The notes under the pieces: model-generated
The model's input: only the letters and a program-made list of their open reading frames with translations
Told to the model about the DNA's origin: nothing
Database searches by the model: none
Shown here: positions 22,790 to 35,419 of the stretch, piece by piece
Position numbering within the stretch: position 1 is the stretch's first letter
Layout of the letters: every line of letters begins with the position of its first letter
NCBI GenBank assembly: GCA_963965975.1
Contig: OZ014411.1
Span: forward strand, 28,072,249-28,136,248
DNA length: 64,000 bases
Source: Xestospongia bergquistia
Lineage: Eukaryota; Porifera; Demospongiae; Haplosclerida; Petrosiidae
Reading direction: 5' to 3'
Program-made: the position numbers and the translations under genes

Positions 22790-22797
22790 TATATAAA
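22790..22797 (+). promoter_or_regulatory. TATA box of the second intact MBF2-like gene
   Basis: TATATAAA in the conserved block 'ttacccaaaaggc'. The leader continues to about 22890, where 'gattgatgtaagttcc'-type donor sequence (GTAAGT) is present, although the leader 3' end differs from the copy at 15614. An intron of about 200 nt runs to the acceptor TTTAG just before 23089. Confidence 0.6.
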
Positions 22798-23096
22798 GCT
22801 TGTCACTGTGACTTAAAATTAAATTAACTGTCTGAAAGAAATCTCCTATCAGCTAGTGAGTGTTCCTGGTTCAAAGTTCCTATTGATGTAAGTTCCTATT
22901 TATGTATTTCAAGTGAAGGTCTATGCTGATTAGGTAGTGTCATAAAGTTTTATATTAGTCAAATAGTTGTATTTTATTATTTTATGATATTAAGGACTTA
23001 TTATATTTAAAAGTTTAAGAAACAGACATTCACTGATATTAATATTATTAATTTATTTCTATTTTATATCTGAAAAATAATGCTTTAGTAAAGAAA

Positions 23097-23492
23097 ATGG
23101 CTCAAATAGTTGGTGCTATAGCTGCAATTGATGATATTGTAGAAATTCCTGGCAAGATGAAGGAGGTATGGAATCAGATATCAGCTGGACATGGACGCCA
23201 CAGTCTTACCCTTGGTGAACCAAATGACAAAGATATAGTCCTCTACCAAGAAGAGCTTCGTAAAGGCTATGAATATTTTGGTAAGGTCTCTCATACATTC
23301 TCCTATAAAATCAAATCTGGAGAAGAAATCACTGCAGTTCTAGCTTATGATGAATGGAGTGATGATACTGGAGGAAATCCTGAGAGAAAGAGTGGAGGAG
23401 TTGGGGAAAAAGAAGTGTCCATTGAAGTTACCTCTCAATACATGCGTGGATTTCACTTCAAGTTTATCGTTTACGGAAAACGCCAAGAGTAA
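23097..23492 (+). CDS. MBF2-like small protein, second intact copy
   Basis: 131-residue frame from ATG to TAA, starting eight bases after an acceptor. It keeps the same architecture as the protein at 15893: HSLTLGEPNDKDIVLY, a beta-rich middle, GEEITAVLAYD, TGGN, SGGVGEKEVSIEVTSQ and RGFHFKFIVYGKR. The 50 C-terminal residues are far better conserved between the two copies than the N-terminal 40, and the two N-termini can barely be aligned, so the C-terminal beta domain is the functional core. There is no clear signal peptide; MAQIVGAIAAI is only mildly hydrophobic. Function is unknown and the MBF2 assignment is by pattern recognition. Confidence 0.6.
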   Translation: MAQIVGAIAAIDDIVEIPGKMKEVWNQISAGHGRHSLTLGEPNDKDIVLYQEELRKGYEYFGKVSHTFSYKIKSGEEITAVLAYDEWSDDTGGNPERKSGGVGEKEVSIEVTSQYMRGFHFKFIVYGKRQE

Positions 23493-23494
23493 TG

Positions 23495-24010
23495 TCTGCG
23501 CCAGCCATACGATTTATGCAGCTTCATTAATTTTCATTAGGACATTTTAGTAAACAATATTAGGTCAAAGCTGCATTAATATATTGTTTTTTTAAAGTTT
23601 TGATTATAACACATAATATAGATGTAGTTTTTTTATTAGAAGTCAATCTAAACAATTGATCAATATCAACTAATCATGACAGCAATAACACAATATAAAA
23701 TAGATAAATAAAGAAAAAATCAATGGATGGATGAATGAAATAATGGATGGATAATGATGGACTGATAATGACAAATGATTGTATACATTAATAAGAGAGA
23801 CAATTGTGACAAAAACTCAGAAGACAAATGCATTGACTTGTATGTGCTTTATCTATATAATTGCAAGTTCATTAACAAACGTATTTGACAATCACTGATG
23901 ACAAACTCTTCTAATTTCTAGATGGAACTCGTATTCTAAAAGGTACATTAGAGATCAGTGGTATAAGTAATATAACTCTATAGTGACTGGGTCATATAGA
24001 ACAAGGCTAT
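23495..24010. other. 3' flank of the second MBF2-like gene
   Basis: AATAAA motif near 23706 within 'agataaataaagaaa', then AT-rich sequence. No gene seen. This is the right edge of the duplication cluster. Confidence 0.45.
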
Positions 24011-24019
24011 AATAAGACA

Positions 24020-24330
24020 GTTATGCAATCTACCTCAATAATAATGTCTAGTGATAAAAGGAAATGGACATACTATTTTAATTGTAGCAGTGGTGTCCTA
24101 ATAAGATCATTAAAAATATCAAACTGTAGAGAGTTTAACAAGCTGCATTATTCTTTTTACTCTCATAATATAATATTGGAATTGACATCATTTCTGAATA
24201 CTTCATGATTTGACTTTACTTTCCAAAACATTTTTGTTTTAAAGTAATTGGAAATTCTTTATTTGCTAATAATGGAGCTCCTGAGATTGTTGGAATGAAT
24301 ATTTTGATTGAAAGGAGTAAAGAAATGTTC
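24020..24330 (+). pseudogene. Possible decayed beta-helix coding fragment
   Basis: A frame at 24023-24208 and, in another frame near 24245-24310, IGNSLFANNGAPEIVGMNI. The latter has the N-x-x-F-x-N-N-x-A-x-x pattern of the right-handed beta-helix repeats in the gene at 46310-50076. Stops separate the pieces. Weak evidence. Confidence 0.25.
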
Positions 24331-24459
24331 AGAATTATTACTGCATGCAAAATTAAATTTCACATAATACTTATATGCATGCATAATGGAGGGAGATGTT
24401 TTAATATAATCTAATTTATTGTGTAACCAAATGATACTGAATTCCAGATTCAATATAGC

Positions 24460-25090
24460 TGTAAGTAAACCATGATATACAGTATATATCCCAATTTAAT
24501 GACCTCAACCAACTTACAAACACTGCTACTTTGTATGTAATGATTTCCAAGTGAGGAAGGAAAGACACAGCAACAGAGGGAAGCACTTACTAAGTGAATT
24601 ACACATGGACATGTATCTGTGTACATATCCATCCATGCAAACCCCTGTATGTACCTTACCTGTATATATATATATATTTAATATTTTATGGTAATAAAGA
24701 CATATGTCAAGTATTGATCAATAATTTTGTGTGAGTATTGTAAACACATCTAATATAATGCATAGAGTATACACTTATATTAATTATATCTACAGGATTT
24801 ATAAGGTTACTGATTTAATTAACTTGAAGTATTGTGTAAGTGCTACATTGTCTTTAATGTAATATGTTATTATTACATCAATTATTGTATCAGACACTTA
24901 ATGGAAACACTGTCAGATGTGATTTAAAATGTATATATGCATTTTTTAACAAAGAGGTTACTAAAACATATATAACTAATGATACATAGATGTTTTTAGC
25001 CTCTAATATTGTACTATAATATAGTGTCTTTCATTTGCATTAAGCAATACAAATTACCACAGTATATAATTTTAGTAGTCAGTGTAGTTC
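24460..25090. other. Gap between the MBF2-like cluster and the SRCR gene
   Basis: AT-rich, with a (TA)n run near 24663-24677. The right part probably contains the SRCR gene's 3' untranslated region. No gene seen. Confidence 0.45.
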
Positions 25091-25095
25091 TGTCT

Positions 25096-28000
25096 TTACT
25101 GATATCGACTCTCCAGACTCTTCATGAGTTCCCTCTCATTAGATGCATTAAAAGGAACTTGGAATTCTTCATCACTCAAACCAGCAATAGGGTTCACAGC
25201 ACCTTGACCAGTCAAACCAGACTGACCAGTCAAACCTGTTGGTCTTGTCAGAGTGGACATTCTCACATTCAGTTGCATTTGATACAATTTCTTAACTTGA
25301 CGATGTTTTATCAAGATATAAACAAACAAGCTATAGAAAGTGAAGCATACTTATTGAGACTAATACATAATTAATACTGAACTAAATAATGAATACATTA
25401 AGTTAATACCTGATGATTATCAGTATAGCAATTGCTAACAAAGCACCCAAAACACCCATAGTACTGACAATAGGTATTCCTTCAAGTGCGTTATTACCAC
25501 TTACCAAACGTATATCAGAATCAGAACAATCTAATAACAATTATTAATAGTGAATGTATAATAAGTAACTAACTCACTATCTCTATAGACAATTTGTACA
25601 TGTACAGATGTACTCTGTAAAACATTTGATGGATTAGATGGAATGATTATGTTATTATATGTTGGCCAACAGTTGACACCAGCAACATTAACTTTACTGA
25701 ATTGAGCAACACCATCCTCAGGAGTAAGTAAGGTTTTTTGACATCTATCCAGTTCTACTTCACTTCCATTGCACACAACATTTGTTAATTGAATATTTCT
25801 GTTTGGTTTACCATAATGGGATCCAATAACAGCTGTGGCTCCTATAATATTACAAGCAAAATGATCAATTTGTATAAAATCATATATACTTGCACTTAAC
25901 ATATACTTAAGAGTGAATGTAATGTCATTACCTGTTGCATTGTAATTCAATTGACGACATACAACTTGAGCTTCTTTGTTGCTCCATCCATTATCTGATA
26001 CAAGACCCCAAGTGTTATAATAACAGACCTCAACTGTTCCTTCAAGTGCATTATTACCACTTACCAAACGTATATCAGAATCAGAACAATCTAATAACAA
26101 ATATTAATAGTGAATGTATTATGAGTAATTAACTCACTATCTCTACAGACAATTCCTACAATATTATTACGAGAACAAGTGAAGGTGCCATATTGTTGTT
26201 TTTCACAATCGCTAAGTCCACCTTCAAAACCACCACAATTGATGTTTGAATACACAATAGCTTGATTACCATCACCAAAGTAAGAGTTTAAGTAAACGGT
26301 AGGTTCTATAGAATTATATATATTAGTCATTTACATAGGATATACTCATTATACCTGATATTCCCAGGCCAAGTTTTCTACATACAACATAGGCATCAGT
26401 AACATCAAAGCCAGTACCACATACACTTCCCCAGACACCTCTGGAACAAACTTCCAGGCGCCCAGACTTATCAGATGTGCCATTTATAAGTCGAACTGCT
26501 CCATCAAGACAACTATCTGATTCTAAAGAAAAGTTTATGACATTATAATCCCTTACTAAGCCCTACCATAACAATGTAGTCCAATAGGATACTGACAATT
26601 AGACTGACATCGGTCACTAATAACACATTCTGTTAAAGATGTAGCAGTTGGTTCATTAGCACAAGAAAAGTTTTGAAAAAGACTTGCAAAAATTGATGAG
26701 CCAAATCTTCCATCATTAAAAATAGCTGTGACTAAAAAAAGGGAAAAAGCACTGTGAAAGTATATTGTCAAGACATACTTTCATAGTTTGTATATCCAAG
26801 CTGCCTACAAGCAACAACAGCTTCAATTGGACCCAAATAACAAAATTTAGACCAAGATCCATAATAGCAATATTCCAAGTCTCCTTCAGGTATGCTTTCT
26901 TGACCACCAGTTAGTCGGATATTACCATGTGCACATTGAGTGCCTCTATTTTGTGGTGTAATACATTGATCAGGAGCGTTGCATTTAACACCAGCTACAC
27001 TAGTCTCCTCAAACATATCTTTTCCTTGTTGTAGAGATAGAGATGTCAGAGTACAGTCACTTAACCTATCCTCGTTGCCAGTACAGACAATGTCAGATAA
27101 ATAAATAGTTTTATTTGGCTTTCCAAAATATGAATTGTAATAAATAAGAGTATCTGTGATTAGACAACAATATACAAAATAAATTAATTATTTTATTGGC
27201 AAACCTTGGGTTTGATAGCCTAACTGTCGACACACTACTTCAGCAGCTTGCTGATTCCAACCAAAATCAGATATAAGCCCCCAAATATTACTGTAGCAAA
27301 CTTCTATAGTGCCTTCATAACTCCATTCACTTCCTACTAGACGCACATCTCCATCATTACAATCTATAATTGTATGAATACATCAATAAACATGAGAGCT
27401 ACTACATTATTAAAGTTCATACCATATCCACATAATACCCCAGCCACATTTTTACGAGAGCAAACTGACTGTGGATAGATTTGTTTGTCACATTCAGTTA
27501 AAGTATTCTCCCATCCACTACAAGTAAAGTTTGTATAGACTATTGGATATATGCCAGCACCAAATGTAGAGTTAGTGAACACTACTGGTTCTAAATTATC
27601 AAAATAATTTGATGAAGGCATGTTACTACTATTTTTACCTAGTTCAGGATGACCCATTTGCGTACAAGCAACATGTCCATCAGTGCTATCCCATCCTTGA
27701 TCACAGACAGCACCCCAGACTCCATTATAACACACTTCAACTCTGCCTTCATTTTCAATGACACCATCAACTAAACGGATCTCACCATTAGTACACATTC
27801 CAGGATCTATATGACCACATTATTATGTATTATTAAAACTTGTTAGCTTACTGAAGCAAGTTATGGCAATGTTTGATAAAGCACACCAAGGTGTACATTC
27901 ACTAGTATGTACTGTACACTGTGAGATAGAAGACTCAGTTCCAGTACATGTAATGTTATTGAATAAACTGAAGTTTCTAACAGTTCCAAAGTCATTAGTT

Positions 28001-31000
28001 TGAATAATGGAGGCAGCTATAAAATGACAATAAAAATTTATTTATTCTTTGTTTATTTAGTACCTGAATAGTTAGTGAATCCTTGTTGCTTACAAGCTAC
28101 AGAAGCTGCCACAGGATCTAATTTACAAAATGGTGACCAATATCCATTATAACAATACTCTAATCGGCCTTTACCAACTTGTTGACTACCCATCAGTCTA
28201 ATGTTTCCATTAATACTACACTCTGATCCTGGAGTGTTAACCCAATCAGGTGTTCTAATACATTCACTTGGTTCATCATAAAGACAGTCTACACCAGCAA
28301 TACTAGCAGAGGCTGATGCTAATTTTCCACTATTGAAATTCAGAATAGTTTTAGAACATTGTGTGATACTTGTTTCATGACCAAAACATGATACATCTCT
28401 AAAGTGAACAATAAGCTTTGGCTTGCCATAGTATGACCCATGAATGGGATCAGCAACTGTAGGCAGATACTAATACTAATATAAATTATTTTAATAACAT
28501 ACTTCCTCCACTATAGCCCAGCTTGTTGCAAACCACCTCTGCATCTCCCTTACTCCATCCTGCATCTGATATCAAGCCCCATAAACTGTTATAGCACACT
28601 AAGACAGTGCCTTCATTGGAATATTTTCCACCATATAGTTTAACATCACCATTTTGACAAGCTAATAGAGCCAAGCAATGTCATTATGAGCACAGCAAAA
28701 TGGACTTACCATCTTTACAAGTAACACCAGCAGTGTTTTGTTGTGTACAATTAAAGTTTGGAAATACATTTTTGTTACAGTGATGTATGCTTGTTTCCCA
28801 TCCAGAGCAAACTAAACTACTCCAAATAACAGGACCAGTGGTTTCACCAAAATGTGCATCATAATATGTGATAGGACCTATATTGAGCAAATGTAATGTG
28901 TGATATAATATTGTTTGCTAGCATACCTTGTCCACCATATCCTAGTCCTTTACAAAGTACATAGGCATTACTGGTGCTCCATCCAGTCTCACATATAGCC
29001 CCCCACACTCCATTGAGACATATTTCAACACGACCTTCTTGCTCAATAGTACCATTGACAAGTTGAACTTCACCATCACTTGAACATGCACCTGGATCTG
29101 TAAGTTAATAATGATCATAATCATTCATTCACACTACTATTAAAGGTAACTTACTATAACAACGCAGACCATACTCTGTTGTACATCTTGAATATGAAAT
29201 ATAGCATTCACTTTCCTTTCTGACTTCAGTGCATTCAGAAAAGTATTGCTGACCACTACTACAATACTTGTATTTAAAAGTGTTTAAAGCATTACTTCTA
29301 CCAAATCTCTCATCATCAAATATACTGGCATCTAATGAAAAATAAACTATTAGTTCTATACATGTTATAATCACATACAAGTGTAGTTATATCCCAGTTG
29401 GTTACAAATGACTGAAGCAGTTGAAGGTGAGATATCACAAAATGGTGCCCACTCTCCTTTATAACAATACTCTACCCTTCCTTCATTAGATGTTGTTCCA
29501 TTAGTTAATCGTACAGCCCCATTTGTACAGGCAGAGCCTAAAGTTAGTAATAAAAATCTTTGTATGATTTTCTAGCATTACCTATTTACCTTGTGTAGGT
29601 GAATAACAAATAAGTCCGAGAGTTTTTGTACTATAACAACCACTATAATAATAAGGGTTACATTGTGACAGAGAAGTATCAGAAGATGTACAGGGCCATA
29701 AATAGCGATCATAATCATAGTACAGTCCATATTGAGAATAATCAGTTCTATCTATCAAACCAAAAAGTAATAATTTTAAATGACATTATTAAAGTCACTA
29801 ACTTAAAGCTCCAGGGTATCCCATTTCCTGACACATTATTTTGGCAGTATAACAAGAGAAGGAATAATCGCACACACTTTTCCATGAACCACTTCTACAA
29901 TACAAGGCAATGCCTTCATTATTAGGTCCTGTGTCATATGGCCTCCATAATCTGACCTGCCCACTTACACAAGAGTCTGATACACAACCTGAGAATGGAA
30001 ATCATGCAAAAAACATATATACATATATTTAGTTTATACATTTAATAGTACATATAGAAGAGTAACAAACAATCTATGTTGTTACAAAAATTAATCAATA
30101 ATTTTATTATAAATAGTTACTAACAAAAAAGACTTACCATAACATTGGACTCCTATATCCTCACCATGATGGCAACCATCGGAATTTGGAATATAATCGC
30201 AGGAGAAAAGGCTAACACTATTTGATGAACAGCTGACATCTCTCATGTTAATAGCTCCATAACCTTGTCCAACTTGACCATTTCTCCAATAATTATCTAT
30301 TGTTATAATCTTCTTCAGTTAGATTCAACATTGCACTTGCAGCATCCCAACTATCCCAACCATCATTACACACAGCACCCCATTGATTGTTAATACATAC
30401 TTCTATAACTCCTCTTGTCCTGTCATTTGAATATGGTATCATTCGTATGTCTTGATTAGTACATGTACCACCACCTATGAACAAAAAATAATATCATGAT
30501 ATAATGATACTACAACTTACTCTTGCATACAACACCAGCCAAGTTACTGTAACTGCAATTAATGTTGTTTGGAGATGAATAGCCACAGTTGTATAGAGTT
30601 GTCTCTGTCCCAGTACAGCTGACATAGTCCATCCAGATAGTGCCATTTCCCCAACCATAGAGAGATCCAGTTTGTGCTGTAGCTCCTGAAAATGTTATAT
30701 TATTATTATGCCTTAAAATTAATCAGAGCTAGTTTTCTTGAAATTTTTCAGATCCATGCAAAGTTAACAATTAAATATAGTAACGATTACACAGTTAAAT
30801 AAAGTCAACATGCACTTGTCTATACTTTCACAATATGATCTTTGATACATTTCTTACTAAATATGATAACATGCTTACATGTTAATAAACAGTTATTGTA
30901 GCTTATGCTAATATATTCAGTCCATTTGAAATATTAAATTCTAATCAAAAACATGAATAAAGCAATAATATGCCAGTACAATACAATTTGCACATATGGC

Positions 31001-32097
31001 TATGTTATATAAGTTCACACTTTATTTAGCCTCTGCAGTAAAGGTATCGTTACTTTTCTTCACATGAATTTCATAGTGTTATTCTATGTAGAAAATACAT
31101 AGTATTTGTCCTGTATAGACTGTTAGCAGTCAATTCCTTTCATAAACATAAAATAACATAGACACAACAAATAACATGCTATGTATGTACACTAACTGTA
31201 CTGCCAAATTTCAAACTATATTCAGGTTTTTATAGGTCAAGACTAAAAAGACAAAGCGTTAAAATAAGATACTCCCACTCATATAATCACTAATATTGAA
31301 AGAGTGTTATTACAGCGAATCTAAATCTCTGCACAAGTGACAAACTGGACTGTTTGAAGCAATGCTTAAACTCGTGTAGTGAACAAACGTCATCAATTAT
31401 AAACACAACCCATTGCTGGTCGTTTTCTTTTAAAATGTTGTAATTTTGACGTCTTAACTTGCAAAATTGCAACAATTATAATTACTCACATAAACAAGCA
31501 GTAGCTACCAGTGTATTGTTCTTTCGCAAACGCCTGGGTACGAGACTAAAAACTATACATGCTGCTAGTATCATATACTATGACTCACGCGCAGTGAGTA
31601 ACGCGTAGACTTAACTTAAAATTCCATTCATGAAGTCCAAATTTATCGTGTCCCATTTTAGCGATTATTACTAAAGTCGCTAAAATTAATAGACCCAAAG
31701 AATATTAGACTTAAGGTATACGTGCCGCATGTATTTTCTGGTTGTATTAACTAATCATCACAAATATTCAAGTAAAACAAAGGTAAACATATAAATACAT
31801 GTCATTAATAATTACCTGCTGTTGTGTATCCTAACTGACTGCAAACAACCTGAGCATCAACAGTATCAAATTCATTATGACAGATCCATCCCCAGGTACC
31901 ATTGAGACAAATTTGGACATTACCCTCCCAGTATCCAGAGCCCCAAACTAAACGAACAGTTCCTTGAGAATTACAGGATTCAGAATCTGTGCAGAATTAT
32001 GATAAATAGATCATATCACAATCTACAAAGTTTGCTCTATTCACTTACCTGCACTAAATGCAAAGAATGCAAGTATTAATGCCACAAATGACAACAT
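25096..32097 (-). CDS. Multi-SRCR-domain transmembrane receptor, about 24 exons
   Basis: Predicted type I receptor of about 1539 residues. Exon 1 (32049-32097) encodes a signal peptide (MLSFVALILAFFAFSA). Exons between 31986 and 25578 encode about twelve SRCR domains, most split over two exons; domain 8 is one exon (27423-27806), and two exons (28064-28456, 26779-27153) join the end of one domain to the start of the next. Typical motifs are VCYNGVWGAVCDQGWDSTDG, EVVCRQLGY-like and SVAGVKC-like segments. Exon 25410-25530 gives a short SRCR stub and one membrane helix (VSTMGVLGALLAIAILIII). The last exon (25096-25330) gives a cytoplasmic tail of about 75 residues with a GLTGQSGLTGQ repeat. Internal exons are multiples of three with phase 1 introns. 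The frame closes if a 40-nt intron is accepted in domain 2. SRCR receptors bind microbial or self ligands; the ligand here is unknown. Confidence 0.9.
25482..25591. repeat. Direct repeat of a partial SRCR exon plus intron
   Basis: Nearly identical to 26041-26148. Both copies contain 'ttattaccacttaccaaacg', the exon boundary, the short intron and the start of the next exon. The left copy fuses into the membrane-helix exon, so the duplication supplied the juxtamembrane sequence (CSDSDIRLVSGNNALEG). Confidence 0.85.
25578..29537 (-). repeat. Three tandem copies of a three-SRCR-domain unit
   Basis: Domains 4-12 fall into three repeating types. Type a (domains 4, 7, 10) has an EYCYxGxWxPFC start and an IFxDxRFG-like second half. 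Type b (5, 8, 11) has GVWGAVC and an FGxGxxPIVY-like second half. Type c (6, 9, 12) has CYNSLWGLISDAGW-like and YYGKPN-like segments plus a longer last loop. The unit starts lie near 29537, 28230 and 26935, so the period is about 1.3 kb. The exon that joins type c to type a is kept in both internal junctions. Confidence 0.75.
30686..31815 (-). other. Long intron within SRCR domain 1
   Basis: At 1130 nt it is far longer than the other introns of this gene. No coding segment was recognised in it; a 61-codon frame at 31290-31475 has no family resemblance. It could hold a transposon relic or regulatory sequence. Confidence 0.5.
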
Positions 32098-34465
32098 ATT
32101 GCTCTTGCTAGTAGTATGTCTTGTGAAATGAAATAAGATATGTTGAAGTCTTCATGTGTGTGGTATAGTAGTCTTCTCAAATAATATCATATTTCATATT
32201 TCATATAGAATCTCTTTCCCAAGATTACATTATTCATGAGTTGTCAACATGTTAAGAGGAAGCAATAGGTGTCAACTAACATGAGAATATTAATTATACC
32301 AATATAAGTAATGAATCTTGTTGTTTGTAAACATTGGTTCTAATACTTTGATTTTTACTGAATGAAGCTATAACTGAGGTGAAAAAGGTATTTTGAATTT
32401 CATCACTTATTAAGTTTTTATCATAAAACTGAGTACTTTGTATGATAATTGAGGTCTATATTTTCCAGCATCAGCTTTAAAATAATAATAAACTACACAA
32501 TTACACACAATAATTATAACAGTAGCATTTTTAGTTCACTGTTGTGATGAGACTATAATGACGATAAACAGGTTTTCATACTGTCAACCAACATGTTGAT
32601 AGTATTAAATTGGCAAAATATTGTCATTATATAATATATTTATTGTTGTCTTTGTAAAAATGTGTATTGTCATTATAGTCTCATTGCAGAATGACTTTGT
32701 CCTCTTGTATGATTTTCTGTCATTGCATATTTTATGACCAATAGATATTGCTATAGTTGATTCCTATCATGCAGTACAATACAAATCATATAGAAGACCA
32801 ATGCTGCATCTACCTATATATATATTTTATCAATAAGACGATACTTTATTGTAAAATGAACATTAAACCTGATGCACTTTGCCAATACTCTTGTAACATT
32901 AGATATCATGAAATATACTATATTTCCATAGAGAATGATATGACTATTGAGAAGTATAGATGAACAAATTGGACAGACAGACTCTATTGACTACAATACA
33001 GAAATGTTCTATTCTACTACTCTCTCGTTGTGCAATACAAACAAGTCAATGTTACGAGTTGTTTATAACTTTAGCCAAAGAATTGAAACTTTTCAGTTAT
33101 AATAAAATATTATTAATAATGAGAATACTTAGAATTCAAAGACTATAATTTATATACATTCTTGGAATAATAAGCCAATTCTCAAAATCTTTTCTCTTAA
33201 TAATTTTACAATGAAAATAAGTCAATTCTTAGAGGAGGCAACTTATTGGAATTGATGCCACAGATCTAGCTGCAAAGTCTATGAATATAAATTGTTTATT
33301 TATAAAGTTATAGTATTCACGAACGTCTGGGAGTAACAAACCTGTTTATAGTAAAATGATATGACAAAACAACTGTAGATAACAATCTTTATTCTCATGA
33401 AGTAAAATTTAGTAAAATGTTAATCTTGGCAACATCTAAGTTTTGAGAAGCGTTAAATTCCGAGACGGAAGAAAGTCTTACAATTATTTTAACTTTAAGT
33501 TTAGTAACAAACTGTAAATGTCAATAATCAAATGAGATCAATATATCTGCATTAAAGATAAAATATACATGTATTAAAAATACTTTGTTGTATGGCCGAA
33601 ATAACACTCGCAGGGTTTAGAGTCTGGCAAGTAACAAATTATTAATATGCATATTTTAGATCGATAGACATATGAATATTCATAAGTTATAAAATGACTA
33701 TTCATAAGTTACAGAAATGAATAATCATAAGCTACACAAATGTGGAATATATGGATACTCACATAAGTATCTTTGAATAGTGTAGCGTTAGAACTGTAAT
33801 GTGCTTCTATGTACACAATGCCTATAATGATAATATATATATATTTAATGTTTGATCATATAGTTCATTATTATCAACTTCACAATTATCATAATGACAA
33901 AATTACTGATTAAATAGGAAGTCTTAATTCTATATGTTGTTCAATGACCAGTCCATGACCTTGAGCGATAAATATATGGAGATTTATGATTAACTTTTAA
34001 AACTTGAGTGAAATAATTGAGCGGATAGAGGTTAAGTGATGTCAAATCATTGTTCAGATTTGAATTACTGAACTATTATCATTTTTATATATTAAATGAT
34101 TCCTATAACATACCTAAAGACTAATATATTTCATTATTGTAAATAACATTATATATATGTAATTTAATACTATAATTGATATTATAAATGTTATATATAT
34201 TTGTAATTAGATATAAAAATATTAATTTCAAGAATCTCATTTCTTCTAAGAATCAATATTTTTTCTTAGTATTGCACAAAAGATTCTGAAATTTGGTGTT
34301 TATACTATTTCTAAGAAAAGTATCACATAGCTGATTTAATTCTTAAAATCTACATAATATTTATATAACATTTGTCATATTATAATAATCTAACCTGTTG
34401 AGTAACTGTATGATTTATCTTGAACTGGTAGAAGATAAAAGAACCACTCTCCAAATTAGTCAATT
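32098..34465. other. Upstream region of the SRCR gene, no gene seen
   Basis: AT-rich. Frames at 32757-33148 lack family resemblance and have low-complexity composition. The first few hundred bases should include the SRCR promoter. Confidence 0.45.
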
Positions 34466-35330
34466 GGCCTACAAGTCAACAGGAGAATGCTGCTAGCTGC
34501 TACTACTGGTGAACAACATGTTATTATAGTGGGTGGACTTAGTTCACCTGATTACTGGCAACTTACAAAGTTACAAAGTCATGGACAAAGGTTATGTAGT
34601 CATCCATGTCCTATAAACTGTATAACAAAATGATTTATGTTTGTAACCATAGCATTAGGGAACATAGAATTTAGTATAGTATTCAAAATTTTTACCTTTA
34701 CAATTACCATTAGTAAATTATCTATCATTAAATGATAATGTTTCTTAACATTTCACCTTTTTAATGCACAAATGTGTATTTTAATATTGCTAGAGCTAAG
34801 TATGGTTCATGATCCTTATATGTTCCTGCTAAAGTACATGATCCACTGATATTTAATGTATAATGATTAGTTTTGCTGTAATATCATTTTGAAGTCATAT
34901 AGTATATATATATTTTATCATTTAGCTCTCTACTAGTGTATGTGGCTAAGAGACAGTACCATTCCCTCTCAACATGGAATATATCATCTATCAGTGTATG
35001 AGTAGTTCCATTTGAAGGATATTGATATGGAGATGGTTATCTCATGATAAAATATGGTAAGTACTGTTTATTTATATTAATATATTGTTTAACTAATTAT
35101 CTTAATATGATATAAGAGTTTTGACTCATTTTGTGATACAAATAAGTTTCAAGTTTGATACTTTTGTAACTTACAATAACATCTAGACAGCATAGGCTAC
35201 CTAGACATGGTAGTCTTTCTAAACATGTCAGATATAGAAGACAGGTTGAGCCAGACATCAAGCTTGGCTGATTACCCCAAACCTCAACAACAAGGAGACA
35301 TAAAGATTCGTGTACAACAAGCTCTGTGTA
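34466..35330 (+). pseudogene. Possible isolated exons, origin unknown
   Basis: Two coding-like segments: near 34480-34600 (LLAATTGEQHVIIVGGLSS, then YWQLTKLQSHGQ) and 35225-35320 (MSDIEDRLSQTSSLADYPKP, followed by a GTATAT donor). The first has an IIVGG turn like kelch repeats. They may be remains of one gene or of two. No continuation was found. Confidence 0.25.
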
Positions 35331-35419
35331 TATATATAATAGTATTACAACATTTACATTATGAGTTTGTATTTAATTTCTTGTTCTCTTTGCTACATTT
35401 AGTGTACCTGCATTGTTAA

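Noticed and set aside
32757-33148. Two adjacent plus-strand frames
   Set aside because: Low-complexity AT-rich composition, no splice context and no motif.
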